Positions 8,116 to 17,265 of a stretch of DNA of 50,888 nt are shown piece by piece. Position numbers and translations under genes: made by a program. Positions within the stretch are counted from its first letter, which is position 1; the number at the start of each line of letters is the position of its first letter. The notes beneath the pieces are model-generated. The model made no database searches. It was not told where the DNA came from and worked only from the letters and a program-made list of their open reading frames with translations. Where the stretch lies: NCBI RefSeq assembly GCF_022790535.1, contig NZ_LOHG01000003.1:234229-285116 (forward strand), given 5' to 3'. This DNA is from Pseudomonas maioricensis (GTDB lineage: Bacteria > Pseudomonadota > Gammaproteobacteria > Pseudomonadales > Pseudomonadaceae).

Positions 8116-9375
8116 ATGTCGACTCAAGCCCCTGTGTTACTGCGCCACCACCGTCCGTTCGTCGCTTTCTGGTTCGCCCGTATCTTCACCGCCAGCGGTT
8201 TTCAAATGCTGACGGTGGCCATTGGCTGGAATCTTTATCAGTTGACCGGCAACGTGCTGGACCTGGGCCTGGTGGGTCTGGTGGAGTTCGCGCCGCGCGT
8301 ACTTTTCATGCTCCACACCGGGCATGTGGCGGATCGTTACGACCGACGCAAAGTGGCCGCTATCTGCCAGACCGCGCAAGCGTGCATTGCGCTAGCGCTG
8401 TTCATCGGCAGCAGCACCGACAGCGTGACACGGGAAATGATCTTCATCCTGGCCTTCGCGCTGGGGGCTTCGCGCTCGTTCGAGATGCCGACTACTCAAG
8501 CCTTGCTACCGAGTATCGTGCCGCCCGCGCTGTTTCCCCGTGCTGTGGCTGCGGCGCAGTCCGCGCAGCAATCGGCAACCATCGTCGCGCCTGCACTGGG
8601 CGGTTTTCTGTATGCCTTTGGCAGTAGTTGGGTGTACGGGCCAACGGTGCTGCTCTATGTGATCGCCTGTTCGCTGATGCTCAGCCTGCCTGCCCGTCAG
8701 ACACCGCTGAACAAGAACAAGGCGACGCTGGATTCGCTGCTGGCCGGGATCCGCTTCATCCGCAGCCGTCCGGATGTGCTCGGCGCTATTTCGCTGGACC
8801 TGTTCGCCGTGCTTCTGGGCGGCGCGACAGCACTGTTACCGGTCTTTGCCAAAGACATCCTGCTAACCGGACCGTGGGGTCTGGGTATGCTGCGCTCGGC
8901 ACCGGCAGTCGGCGCGCTGGCGATGTCGTTGTGGCTCGCGCACTTCAATGTCGAACGCCATGTAGGGCGCGTGATGTTTACCGCTGTCGGCGTGTTCGGG
9001 GTGGCGACCATCGCTTTCGGCCTGTCTACCTCGTTCTGGTTTTCCATGGCCGTGTTGGTGGTGCTTGGCGCAGCGGACATGATCAGCATGGTGATCCGCG
9101 CGTCCTTCGTCCAACTGGAAACCCCGGATGAAATGCGTGGCCGGGTCAGCGCGGTCAACGGTCTATTCATCGGCGCCTCGAATCAACTCGGCGAGTTTGA
9201 ATCAGGCCTCACTGCCCATTGGTTTGGCGTGGTCCCGGCTGTCGTCATGGGCGGCGTCGGCACCCTGGCCGTGACCGGCATCTGGATAAAGCTGTTCCCG
9301 ACCCTGGCCAACCGCGACCGCATGCGCGATGTGGTGGCCGAGGCGGAAGAGCAAAACAGCGTACCCACGCGATGA
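8116..9375 (+). CDS. MFS transporter, EntS-like (DUF894 group)
   Basis: A 419-residue 12-helix major facilitator protein. It has the MFS loop 2-3 signature GHVADRYDRRKV near residue 75 and resembles the MFS_3/EntS group, many of which export siderophores or drugs. The ATG at 8116 is preferred over an upstream TTG. No siderophore genes lie nearby: it is divergent from cioA and convergent with an esterase gene, so the substrate cannot be inferred. Export is more likely than import from the family, but this is only inference. Confidence 0.85.
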   Translation: MSTQAPVLLRHHRPFVAFWFARIFTASGFQMLTVAIGWNLYQLTGNVLDLGLVGLVEFAPRVLFMLHTGHVADRYDRRKVAAICQTAQACIALALFIGSSTDSVTREMIFILAFALGASRSFEMPTTQALLPSIVPPALFPRAVAAAQSAQQSATIVAPALGGFLYAFGSSWVYGPTVLLYVIACSLMLSLPARQTPLNKNKATLDSLLAGIRFIRSRPDVLGAISLDLFAVLLGGATALLPVFAKDILLTGPWGLGMLRSAPAVGALAMSLWLAHFNVERHVGRVMFTAVGVFGVATIAFGLSTSFWFSMAVLVVLGAADMISMVIRASFVQLETPDEMRGRVSAVNGLFIGASNQLGEFESGLTAHWFGVVPAVVMGGVGTLAVTGIWIKLFPTLANRDRMRDVVAEAEEQNSVPTR

Positions 9376-9379
9376 ATCC

Positions 9380-9451
9380 GTAGGAGCGCCGAAGGCTGCG
9401 AATCGCGGTGATTCAGATAAACCGATTCGCAGCCTTCGGCAGCTCCTACAA
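9380..9451. repeat. REPIN, class II, overlapping an esterase stop codon
   Basis: Inverted arms of the GTAGGAGC/GCCGAAGG class between the convergent MFS and esterase genes. The TAG of its right arm (on the minus strand) is the stop codon of the esterase gene. Confidence 0.9.
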
Positions 9452-10378
9452 GATCATCCGGCGCAGGGCATTGATCAATCGTTCGTAGGATTGATCTGCT
9501 TCAACCGCCAGTCCCTTGGCGCGCAAGTAGCCGTGCACCAACCCCTCCCCTGCGTCAAAAACAGTCGAGACTCCCGCTTTGCGAAGACGCTGCTCATAAG
9601 CCACGCCGTCATCATGCAGAGGATCAAACTGCGCAACACCGATAAATGCCGGGGCAAGCCCGCTGAAATCGTCGGCAAGCAAAGGCATGGCATACGGCGA
9701 CTGAAAATCTTCAGGCCGGCTCAGGTACAACGCCCAGCAATCGTCCATTTCGGCACTACTCAACAAAGGTGCGTCGGCGCATGCACTACGCGATGGCAAA
9801 TCTTCCTCGCTCCCCAGTGCCGGGTAAATCAGCGCCTGACCTTTGGGCTGTGGATAACCTCCATCACGCAATGCCAGACACAGGGCCGCAGCAAGATTGC
9901 CTCCCGCACTGTCACCCGCGACAGCGACCCGGGAAGCATCAATGCCCAACCAGTCAGCCTGCGCCTGAACCGCATGCCATACCGCCACACAATCCTCAAA
10001 CGGCGCAGGGAAGGGATGTTCAGGTGCCAACCGGTAATCCACTGCAATCACCACGCATCTCACATCAACCGCCAATGCCGCCGTGATGAAGTCATGGGAA
10101 TCGAGGCCGCCCACGATCCATCCACCGCCGTGCAGGTAAATCACGCAGGGAGCGGCCGTTTCCGCAGGCAGATGTGCCGGGCGATAAAGACGAACCGGCA
10201 CGTCAGCCAGCTGGAAATCCGTCACCTCAAGCCCTGCCGGACGAGGCACGTCGAATGCCTGGGACATCCGCGTATACGCCGCACGATGGCCGGGGTAGTC
10301 GGACGCGGTAGAAGCCAGACTCAACGTTTTATCAACAAAGGCTCTGAGTTCTGGGGACAACGGGTAGCGATCGTTCAT
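9446..10378 (-). CDS. Alpha/beta hydrolase, HSL-type esterase (family IV)
   Basis: A 310-residue carboxylesterase/lipase of the hormone-sensitive-lipase family. The oxyanion-hole motif HGGGW is at 83-87, and the nucleophile elbow GDSAGG at 155-160 places the catalytic serine at 157. Asp252 (FDPLHDDG) and His282 (GLVHGY) complete the triad. There is no signal peptide, so it is probably cytoplasmic and acts on small esters. The ATG at 10378 begins MNDRYPLSPELR, as in homologues; an earlier frame start reads through a REP sequence. The TAG stop codon is part of a REPIN arm (9380-9451). The natural substrate is unknown. Confidence 0.88.
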   Translation of the reverse strand: MNDRYPLSPELRAFVDKTLSLASTASDYPGHRAAYTRMSQAFDVPRPAGLEVTDFQLADVPVRLYRPAHLPAETAAPCVIYLHGGGWIVGGLDSHDFITAALAVDVRCVVIAVDYRLAPEHPFPAPFEDCVAVWHAVQAQADWLGIDASRVAVAGDSAGGNLAAALCLALRDGGYPQPKGQALIYPALGSEEDLPSRSACADAPLLSSAEMDDCWALYLSRPEDFQSPYAMPLLADDFSGLAPAFIGVAQFDPLHDDGVAYEQRLRKAGVSTVFDAGEGLVHGYLRAKGLAVEADQSYERLINALRRMIL

Positions 10379-10392
10379 AAGGCTGGCCTTCA

Positions 10393-10422
10393 CCCTGTGG
10401 GAGCAGAGCTTGCTCGCGATAG
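10393..10422. repeat. Single REP arm
   Basis: CCTGTGGGAGCAGAGCTTGC followed by TCGCGAT is one unpaired REP between the esterase start and the end of the binding-protein gene. Confidence 0.75.
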
Positions 10423-10439
10423 GATATACAAGCACCTGC

Positions 10440-11381
10440 TTACTTGTTGACCGCCGCCATCACCACCGGCGCCGCATCCTTGCCATCAAACGTAGTGACC
10501 CCTGCCAGCCATCGTTTCAGGTCCTGAGGATTGTCCTTGAGCCACTGTCGGGCAACTTCGTCCGGGGCTTTGCGGTCCACGATGGGCACCATCATCTGGC
10601 TCTCCTGAGCTGCGGTGAAGGTCAGATTGCTCAGCAACTTGCTGACATTCGGGCAGCGTTGTGCGTAGTCCGGTGCCGTAACGGTAGACACTGTGGCCGC
10701 GCCCTCTCCCGGCCCGAATACATCTTCGCTCCCGGTCAGATACGCCAGCTTCATGTTGATATTCATCGGATGCGGGGTCCAGCCGACAAACACCACCCAC
10801 TCGCCGCGCTTGACCGCACGCGCCACCGCCGCGAGCATTCCGGCCTCGCCAGACTCCACTAGCTGGAACCCACCCAGCCCGAATTGATTCTTGTCGATCA
10901 TGCCCTTGATATTGGCGTTGGCACCGGTCCCTGGCTCAATGCCATAGATCTTGCCGCCGAGCTTGTCTTTGAATTTTGCGATATCACCAAATGTCTTCAG
11001 GCCTCCCGCAGCGACATAATCGGGCACTGCCAAGGTAGCCTGAGCATCGCTCATGCTCGGCTTATCGAGCACCTTCACCTGGTTGGCAGCCACAAACGGC
11101 GCGATGTTCTTGTCCATCGCGGGCTTCCAGTAACCGAGGAATATGTCGAGTCGATCATCGCGCAAACCGCCAAAAATGATCTGTTGGGCGGCACTGGTCT
11201 GCTTGACGTCGTATCCCATATTCTTGAGCAACACTTCAGCGACCGCGCTGGTCGCCACAACGTCAGTCCAGTTCACCACGCCCATACGCACGTTCTGGCA
11301 CTTGGCGGGCTCGGCCGCCAGCAAAGCAGTACTGCTCATCATCAGGACACCGCAACTGATATGACGGATAAATCTGTTCAT
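10440..11381 (-). CDS. Choline/betaine-type ABC transporter substrate-binding protein
   Basis: A 313-residue periplasmic solute-binding protein of the OpuAC/ChoX family. The signal peptide ends near residue 22 (STALLA-AEP). The aromatic residues expected to form the cage around a quaternary ammonium group are visible: Trp38 (VNWTD), Trp85 (GYWKP), Trp201 (VGWTPHP) and perhaps Tyr122. No permease or ATPase gene is adjacent, so it probably works as an orphan receptor with a core transporter encoded elsewhere, as known for CaiX and BetX in P. aeruginosa. Choline, betaine or carnitine cannot be told apart from sequence. A single REP lies downstream. Confidence 0.87.
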   Translation of the reverse strand: MNRFIRHISCGVLMMSSTALLAAEPAKCQNVRMGVVNWTDVVATSAVAEVLLKNMGYDVKQTSAAQQIIFGGLRDDRLDIFLGYWKPAMDKNIAPFVAANQVKVLDKPSMSDAQATLAVPDYVAAGGLKTFGDIAKFKDKLGGKIYGIEPGTGANANIKGMIDKNQFGLGGFQLVESGEAGMLAAVARAVKRGEWVVFVGWTPHPMNINMKLAYLTGSEDVFGPGEGAATVSTVTAPDYAQRCPNVSKLLSNLTFTAAQESQMMVPIVDRKAPDEVARQWLKDNPQDLKRWLAGVTTFDGKDAAPVVMAAVNK

Positions 11382-11753
11382 GCACGCTTCCTCGGTCGGC
11401 AGGTCGTTTTTTTGATTTTTTGATTATTCGAACAACTGCGGCCATGCGAATGCGGCACGCGACAACAACTTACCCAGCAGCACGCAGCGCAAAGCGCACC
11501 AGCGCGACCTGTGCTTGCACTCTGGCGACATTGACACAATGCATTACGTCGGCGCGGCTCGGTATCTGATGCGCCGTGGCGCCTCACTCACCAACAGTTG
11601 GTTCCTACCAAAGAACATTCACAAATCTGATTTGGAATGCTTTTACTGTAGGAGCTGACGAAGGCTGCGAGGCTTTCTTCCTGACACACTGCTATCGCAG
11701 CCTTCGGCAGCTCCTACAGGTCCATGGTTGCCCCCAAACAACGCGCGGTGGAC
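11382..11753. other. Intergenic region with SBP promoter and a REPIN
   Basis: About 370 bp without a gene. The part next to the binding-protein gene has a GAGGAAG ribosome site and an AT-rich tract (T-rich at 11407-11424). The part next to the molybdenum-enzyme operon contains a class II REPIN at 11646-11720. No terminator stem with a U-run was seen for either neighbour. Confidence 0.55.
11646..11720. repeat. REPIN, class II
   Basis: Inverted arms with core GTAGGAGCTG and GAAGGCTGCGA. It lies just past the stop of paoC. Confidence 0.9.
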
Positions 11754-13952
11754 TTAAAGCACCTTATCCAGCGTAATCGGGAAGTCCCGAACGCGCTTGC
11801 CAGTGGCGTGATAAACCGCGTTGGCAACCGCCGCTGCGACACCAACGATGCCAATTTCACCCACCCCCTTGGAACCCAGCGCATTGACGATCGTGTCATT
11901 TTCTTCGACGAAAATCACATCAATGTCGCCGATGTCGGCGTTAACCGGGATGTGGTATTCCGCAAGGCTGTGATTCATGAAGCGCCCCAGCGTGTGATCG
12001 CTCTGGGTCTCTTCCTGCAAAGCCATGCCGAGCCCCCATACCACGCCGCCGAGGATCTGGCTGCGAGCCATTTTCGGGTTGACCACTCGACCTGCCGCGA
12101 CCGCGCTGACTACCCGGCTGACACGAATCGTGCCCAGGTCTTCATCGACCAGCACCTCGACAAATACTGCCGAATGAGTAGCTGTGGCATAACCCTCTCG
12201 CTTCGCATCCGGCTCGGCATCCACCTGAACCTGCAGACCTTCAGGCCAACTGCTCAGCACCTCACTAAGTGCCAATTGATGATCGCCCAACGACACGTAC
12301 CCATTGGCCACGGTCATTTGCTCGACCTGTGCGGCATGAAACTTCGCATCAATCTGCCCCGCTGCTACGAACAACTTCTCGCGCAACGCCTTGCTGGCTT
12401 GCTGCACAGCGCTCCCCACAGAAGAGACAGTGAACGAACCACCTTGCAGAGGTGCCGTAGGCAATGAAGAGTCGCCAAGCAGGAAGGTCGTATCTTCTAC
12501 GGACACACCCGCAGCCTCTGCCGCAATCTGGGTCATGACCGTATAAGTGCCGGTGCCGATATCGGTGGTCGCGCTACTGACCGTCAGCTTGCCCTGCGCA
12601 TCGATATGCGCCTTGGCGCTGGCTTTCATCTGCATGGCTTCCCAGACACCACCCGCCATGCCCCACCCTATGAGCTGTCGACCTTCGCGCATGCTGCGTG
12701 GCTCAGGATTACGATGACTCCAGCCAAAGCGATCAGCGCCTTGGGCGTAGCAGGCACGCAACTGCTTGCTGGAGTACGGTTTGTCTTCATTGCCATTACG
12801 TTCGGCATAGTTGGCCAAACGCAGCTGTACCGGGTCCATCGCCAACGCAATTGCCAACTCGTCCATGGCACATTCCAGGCCGATCAGGCCCAGCGCAGCC
12901 CCGGGGGCGCGCATGTCCAGCGGGGTGTATACGTCCAGCGGCGCCAGCTTGTAGGTGAGTTCAACGTTGTCGCACTTATAGAGCATGCCGCTCCATTCCA
13001 CGACGTGCTCGCTGAAATCTTCAAAACGAGACGTCTGGCCGATTGCCTCGTGCCCGACGGCCAGCAACCGACCGTCACCTGTCGCGCCCAGACGCAGGTG
13101 CTGCAACGTGCGCGGACGATAGCCAAAGGTGAACATCTGTTGCCGAGTCAGGGTTACGCGCACCGAACGTTTCAGCTCCAGCGCCGCCATCACCGCCAGC
13201 GGCAGTTGATACTGCGGACGCAGACCCGAGCCAAAAGCCCCGCCAACAAACGCAGCCAGCACCTGAATCTTGTCTTTATCAATGCCGAAGACCTTGTGCA
13301 GATAGTCCTGGCAGTTTTGCGGGCCTTGAGTCTTGTCGTGAACCTGCAGGCGGCCATCGTCCTTGTAAAAAACCGTCGAGGCATGGGGTTCCATCGGGTT
13401 GTGATGTTCGACCGGGGTGCTGTAGTGCACATCGACAGTCGACGCGGCATTGGCGAATTCCGTCTGAAAGTCACCGCGAGGCTTGGGTAACTCAGCGGGC
13501 GCGGCGAAAGCGTCTTCCTGCACCACCAACAGATCGGTCTCGTGCGCCTCGACCAGATACTCGATGCGCACCAGAGAACCGGCATAACGCGCCAGCTCAA
13601 GGGTTTCGGCAACGACAAGGGCCAGCGGCTGACCGCTGTACATCACTCGATCGTTATATAGCGGACGGAATGGCGAACCGTCAGCGGAGTCCGCGTCTTC
13701 GTAACTCTCGTCGTAGCTGGCCAGTTTGGGACGATTCTTGTGATCGAGGACCATCAATACGCCCGGCACACGCAGCGCGTCGGTAATGTCGATATGCGTC
13801 ACACGGCCACGGGCGATGGTGCTGGAGACGACACTGCCGTGCAGCAGGCCGGTTTCAGGGTACTCGCCAGCATAACGCGCCTGGCCAGTGACTTTGAGCT
13901 TGCCATCAACCCGGTCCAGCGCTTGGCCCAGTGGCGAAACAGGCGTGTTCAT
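11754..13952 (-). CDS. paoC: Molybdenum aldehyde oxidoreductase, large Moco-binding subunit (PaoC type)
   Basis: The catalytic subunit of a xanthine-oxidase-family enzyme; with PaoA and PaoB it would oxidise aldehydes (or another hydroxylatable substrate) to acids in an alpha-beta-gamma complex. The 732-residue product has the N-terminal aldehyde oxidase a/b hammerhead region (RVDGKLKVTGQARYAGE) and long molybdopterin-binding segments. The C-terminal motif KGVGEIG carries the family's catalytic Glu near residue 700. The start codon overlaps the paoB stop (TGATG). The closest named relative is E. coli PaoC (YagR). Substrate choice is not visible in the sequence. Confidence 0.9.
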   Translation of the reverse strand: MNTPVSPLGQALDRVDGKLKVTGQARYAGEYPETGLLHGSVVSSTIARGRVTHIDITDALRVPGVLMVLDHKNRPKLASYDESYEDADSADGSPFRPLYNDRVMYSGQPLALVVAETLELARYAGSLVRIEYLVEAHETDLLVVQEDAFAAPAELPKPRGDFQTEFANAASTVDVHYSTPVEHHNPMEPHASTVFYKDDGRLQVHDKTQGPQNCQDYLHKVFGIDKDKIQVLAAFVGGAFGSGLRPQYQLPLAVMAALELKRSVRVTLTRQQMFTFGYRPRTLQHLRLGATGDGRLLAVGHEAIGQTSRFEDFSEHVVEWSGMLYKCDNVELTYKLAPLDVYTPLDMRAPGAALGLIGLECAMDELAIALAMDPVQLRLANYAERNGNEDKPYSSKQLRACYAQGADRFGWSHRNPEPRSMREGRQLIGWGMAGGVWEAMQMKASAKAHIDAQGKLTVSSATTDIGTGTYTVMTQIAAEAAGVSVEDTTFLLGDSSLPTAPLQGGSFTVSSVGSAVQQASKALREKLFVAAGQIDAKFHAAQVEQMTVANGYVSLGDHQLALSEVLSSWPEGLQVQVDAEPDAKREGYATATHSAVFVEVLVDEDLGTIRVSRVVSAVAAGRVVNPKMARSQILGGVVWGLGMALQEETQSDHTLGRFMNHSLAEYHIPVNADIGDIDVIFVEENDTIVNALGSKGVGEIGIVGVAAAVANAVYHATGKRVRDFPITLDKVL

Positions 13953-14938
13953 CAGGCGTCTCCTCCTACGGCTGCATCGCTGAGGGCGCGAATGATCGCC
14001 CGACGTGCCAGTCTGACTTTAAAGGCGTTGTGCTCCAGCGGTTCGGCGTCAGCCAGCAGAGCGTCTGCGGCGGCGGCGAAGTTCTCGCGGGAGACGGGCT
14101 TGCCGATCAGCATTTGCTCGACGACCTTATCGCGCCATGGCTTGTGAGCCACGCCACCCAATGCCAGGCGCACATCGCGGATGACATCGCCATCAAGCTC
14201 AAGTGATGCAGCAACTGATATCAACGCAAAGGCATAGGAAGCGCGATCGCGAATTTTCAGGTACTTGCCCTGCCCTGCAAAGCCAGGCGCTGGCAGCTCA
14301 ACGGCGGTAATCAGCTCGTCGTCGGCCAGTTGGTTATCGCGCTGAGGCGCATCGCCAGGCAGGCGGTGGAAGTCAGCAAATTCAATGGTGCGCTGACCGG
14401 CTCGGCCCTGAACGTGGACCACGGCTTCCAGCGCTGCCAGGGCCACACACATATCCGAAGGATGAGTGGCGACGCATTCATCACTGGCCCCAAGAATCGC
14501 GTGAATCCGGTTCAGACCATCACGCGCCGGGCAGCCACTGCCGGGCTCACGTTTGTTGCAAGGCACGGTGGAGTCATAAAAGTAGTAGCAACGCGTGCGC
14601 TGCAGCAGGTTGCCGCCCGTGCTCGCCATGTTGCGCAACTGCGGCGACGCACCAGCCAATACTGCCTGGGACAGCAATGAGTAGCGCTCTTCGATCAATG
14701 GATGCCAGGCCAGATCGGCGTTGCTCACCAAAGCACCAATCATCAGACCACCGTCGGCCGTTTCGCTGACGGTGTTCAGTGGCAACCGGGTGATGTCGAT
14801 CAAATGCTCGGGACGATCGATATTTTCTTTCATCAGGTCGAGCAGATTCGTGCCGCCCGCGATAAACCGGGTCGCTGCGCCGCTCAGGTTAACGGCTTCG
14901 TTGACACTGGTCGGGCGGCTGTAAGTAAAGGGATTCAT
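13952..14938 (-). CDS. paoB: Molybdenum aldehyde oxidoreductase, FAD-binding subunit (PaoB type)
   Basis: The middle subunit of the oxidoreductase, which carries FAD and passes electrons to the final acceptor. The 328-residue product has the family opening MNPFTYSRPTSVNEAV, the FAD pyrophosphate-binding loop FIAGGTNLLDLMK near 30-42, and the cysteine-rich stretch RTRCYYFYDSTVPCNKREPG, which in PaoB binds an extra [4Fe-4S] cluster. The start at 14938 gives a 4-bp ATGA overlap with paoA; the longer open frame to 15133 runs through paoA in another frame and is not used. The length is close to E. coli PaoB (318). Confidence 0.92.
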   Translation of the reverse strand: MNPFTYSRPTSVNEAVNLSGAATRFIAGGTNLLDLMKENIDRPEHLIDITRLPLNTVSETADGGLMIGALVSNADLAWHPLIEERYSLLSQAVLAGASPQLRNMASTGGNLLQRTRCYYFYDSTVPCNKREPGSGCPARDGLNRIHAILGASDECVATHPSDMCVALAALEAVVHVQGRAGQRTIEFADFHRLPGDAPQRDNQLADDELITAVELPAPGFAGQGKYLKIRDRASYAFALISVAASLELDGDVIRDVRLALGGVAHKPWRDKVVEQMLIGKPVSRENFAAAADALLADAEPLEHNAFKVRLARRAIIRALSDAAVGGDA

Positions 14939-15456
14939 CGGCTGCCCCCCGCTTTCTCGAAGCTGGCCATCTGCGGCAGCGCTTCTTCCACGGCCGCGAG
15001 GATGTTGCTGTACGCGCCGCAACGGCACAGATTGCCGCTCATCAGTTCCTGTATTTCTGCGGGGCTTTGAGCCTTGCCCTCGTTGGCCAGGCCTACAGCG
15101 GAGCAGATCTGCCCCGGCGTGCAGTAGCCACACTGGAAGGCGTCATGTTTGATAAAGGCTTGCTGCATCGGGTGCAACTGGTCGCCGTCAGCCAGCCCTT
15201 CAATGGTGGTCAGTTCGGCGCCATCGCACATGATCGCCAGCGTCAGGCAGGCGTTGATGCGCTTGCCGTCGCGCAACACAGTGCACGCGCCACATTGACC
15301 GTGATCGCAGCCTTTTTTGGTGCCGATCAGATCAAGCTGGTCCCGAAGCAGGTCCAGCAATGTGGTCCACGGCTGAACGTTAAGCTGTCGCGGCTGACCA
15401 TTGAGGGTCAGGCATATCGCGTGACCAGCGAAATCCTGGGGGGTCGGTGAACTCAT
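14935..15456 (-). CDS. paoA: Molybdenum aldehyde oxidoreductase, [2Fe-2S] subunit (PaoA type)
   Basis: The small electron-transfer subunit with two [2Fe-2S] clusters. The 173-residue product has the plant-ferredoxin-type motif GCDHGQCGACTVL followed by a fourth cysteine (NACLTL). The C-terminal four-helix cluster motif is CGYCTPGQ followed by CRCGAY. E. coli PaoA is longer (about 229 residues) and has a twin-arginine signal that sends the complex to the periplasm. Here the protein begins MSSPTPQDFAGHAICLTL with no RR motif, so a cytoplasmic enzyme is more likely. First gene of paoABC. Confidence 0.92.
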   Translation of the reverse strand: MSSPTPQDFAGHAICLTLNGQPRQLNVQPWTTLLDLLRDQLDLIGTKKGCDHGQCGACTVLRDGKRINACLTLAIMCDGAELTTIEGLADGDQLHPMQQAFIKHDAFQCGYCTPGQICSAVGLANEGKAQSPAEIQELMSGNLCRCGAYSNILAAVEEALPQMASFEKAGGSR

Positions 15457-15969
15457 GGGAACCTCACGGTAGGTACTCGTACAGCGCAGTTTTCTGCGTC
15501 TTAAGGGGTACGACTCGCGGGGTTTGGCAATCGTTCAGGGTTTGTTGACGGGCGTGAATTCAGGCGGTGGTGTGTGATTTGGACGGCATCGGGGCAATAA
15601 ACGATGATGCAGAGAGTCTTCTGGCCGCGTCTCATGTATCGCGAGCAAGCACCGCTCCCACAGGATGCACGCCAGCCTGTGAGCCAGGATTCACACAGGA
15701 ATTTGAGCCAGACGCTGACCTGTGGGAGCGGTGCTTGCCCGCGATGCAGTCGATGAGATCTACAGCGAACCGCTGCCCAGCGCTGTTTCAGAGAAATCTC
15801 AAGAATGCAGCAACCCACCAGTCATCGGCAGGCAGTCACAAACACATTCGGCTGGTATGATGCGCGGCTTTTTCCGACCAGCACAAAATCCGCGGGCCGC
15901 TTCGGCAGTCTGTGCTTTGCTGTTCTAGTCGATTCATTCACGGCGCAGGCGCGTCACCGGGAGCCAGAC
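15457..15969. other. Divergent intergenic region between paoA and the purine permease
   Basis: About 510 bp holding the promoters of two divergent operons and an inverted-order REPIN at 15638-15745. TATGAT at about 15855 resembles a -10 box for the permease. A frame running upstream of the permease (15805-15969) lacks family similarity and overlaps this promoter-like sequence, so it is not taken as coding. No purine riboswitch-like structure was recognised. Confidence 0.55.
15638..15745. repeat. REPIN arms in inverted order, class III
   Basis: The arms face the other way from most copies: the GCGAT ends are outside and the GTGGGAGCGGTGCTTGCC ends are inside, with a 53-bp spacer. It lies in the paoA/permease divergent region. 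Confidence 0.85.
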
Positions 15970-17265
15970 ATGCTGGAACGGCTGTTTCAACTCAAGGCAC
16001 ACAACACCAACGTGCGCACCGAGATTCTCGCGGGCGTCACGACCTTTCTGGCGATGGCCTACATCCTGTTCGTCAACCCAAGCATCCTCGGCGCAACCGG
16101 CATGGACAAGGGCGCGCTGTTCGTCGCCACGTGCCTGGCCGCAGCCATTGGTTCGGCGACCATGGGCATCATCGCCAACTACCCGATCGCGCTTGCGCCG
16201 GGCATGGGCCTGAATGCGTTCTTCACCTACACCGTTGTGCTGCACATGGGCCATACCTGGCAGGTCGCACTGGGAGCGGTATTTATTTCGGCCGTGATGT
16301 TTTTCATCCTGTCGATCTTTCGCATCCGTGAATGGATCATCAACAGCATCCCGCTGCCGCTGCGCTCGGCGATTGCCGCAGGCATCGGTCTGTTTCTGGC
16401 GTTGATCGCCCTGCACAACGCCGGCATCGTGGTCAGCAACCCGGCCACCATGGTCGGCATGGGTGATCTGAAGCAACCGGCACCGGTTCTCGCGACGCTG
16501 GGTTTCTTCCTGATCGTCGCGCTGGAAAAACTGAACGTTCGTGGCGCTGTACTGATCGGTATTCTGGCCGTGACCATCGTCTCGATTCTGCTGGGCTTCA
16601 CGCCATTCGGCGGCGTGGTCTCGATGCCACCTTCGCTGGCGCCGACCTTCTTGCAACTGGACATCAAGGGCGCCTTTGATGTCGGCTTGATCAGCGTGAT
16701 CTTCGCCTTCCTCTTCGTCGATCTGTTCGACAACTCCGGCACCTTGATCGGCGTCGCCAAACGCGCCGGGCTGATGGACAAGAACGGTCACATGCCGAAG
16801 ATGGGCCGTGCGTTGATCGCCGACAGCACGGCCGCCATGGCCGGTTCGCTGTTGGGCACCTCGACCACCACCAGTTACATCGAATCAGCTGCTGGCGTGA
16901 GTGCGGGCGGCCGTACCGGTCTGACCGCCATCGTCGTCGCAATCCTGTTCCTGCTGGCGTTGTTCTTCGCGCCTTTGGCAAGCAGTGTTCCGGCGTTTGC
17001 CACAGCTCCTGCCCTGCTGTTCGTTGCGGTGCTGATGACCTCCGGTCTGGCCGAAATCGACTGGGATGATCTGTCGGTTGCAGCGCCTGTCGTGATCACT
17101 GCACTGGCGATGCCCTTCACCTATTCCATCGCCAATGGCATCGCCTTTGGTTTCATCGCCTGGACAGGCATCAAGCTGTTGTCGGGCCGGTGGCGTGAGC
17201 TGAATCCCGCGCTGGTGATCCTGTCGATTCTGTTCGTTATCAAATTGGGTTGGTTCCCTGCATGA
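15970..17265 (+). CDS. NCS2-family purine permease (AzgA/GhxP type)
   Basis: A 431-residue inner-membrane permease of the AzgA-like branch of nucleobase:cation symport-2, which imports hypoxanthine, guanine or adenine with protons. Family signs are the opening [20 protein letters not shown], the motif [16 protein letters not shown], the NCS2 signature [19 protein letters not shown], and [22 protein letters not shown] sequence in its second half. There are about 12-14 membrane segments. The ATG at 15970 fits homologues. The gene overlaps trmA by 4 bp (ATGA). It is divergent from the molybdenum-enzyme operon, which is suggestive of purine use but not proof. Confidence 0.9.
   Translation: MLERLFQLKAHNTNVRTEILAGVTTFLAMAYILFVNPSILGATGMDKGALFVATCLAAAIGSATMGIIANYPIALAPGMGLNAFFTYTVVLHMGHTWQVALGAVFISAVMFFILSIFRIREWIINSIPLPLRSAIAAGIGLFLALIALHNAGIVVSNPATMVGMGDLKQPAPVLATLGFFLIVALEKLNVRGAVLIGILAVTIVSILLGFTPFGGVVSMPPSLAPTFLQLDIKGAFDVGLISVIFAFLFVDLFDNSGTLIGVAKRAGLMDKNGHMPKMGRALIADSTAAMAGSLLGTSTTTSYIESAAGVSAGGRTGLTAIVVAILFLLALFFAPLASSVPAFATAPALLFVAVLMTSGLAEIDWDDLSVAAPVVITALAMPFTYSIANGIAFGFIAWTGIKLLSGRWRELNPALVILSILFVIKLGWFPA

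Noticed and set aside
15805..15969. N-terminal extension of the purine permease
   Set aside because: The extension lacks similarity to the family and covers a promoter-like TATGAT; the ATG at 15970 fits homologues.
15750..15969. Possible purine riboswitch before the permease gene
   Set aside because: I could not build a three-way junction or see the conserved purine-aptamer core.
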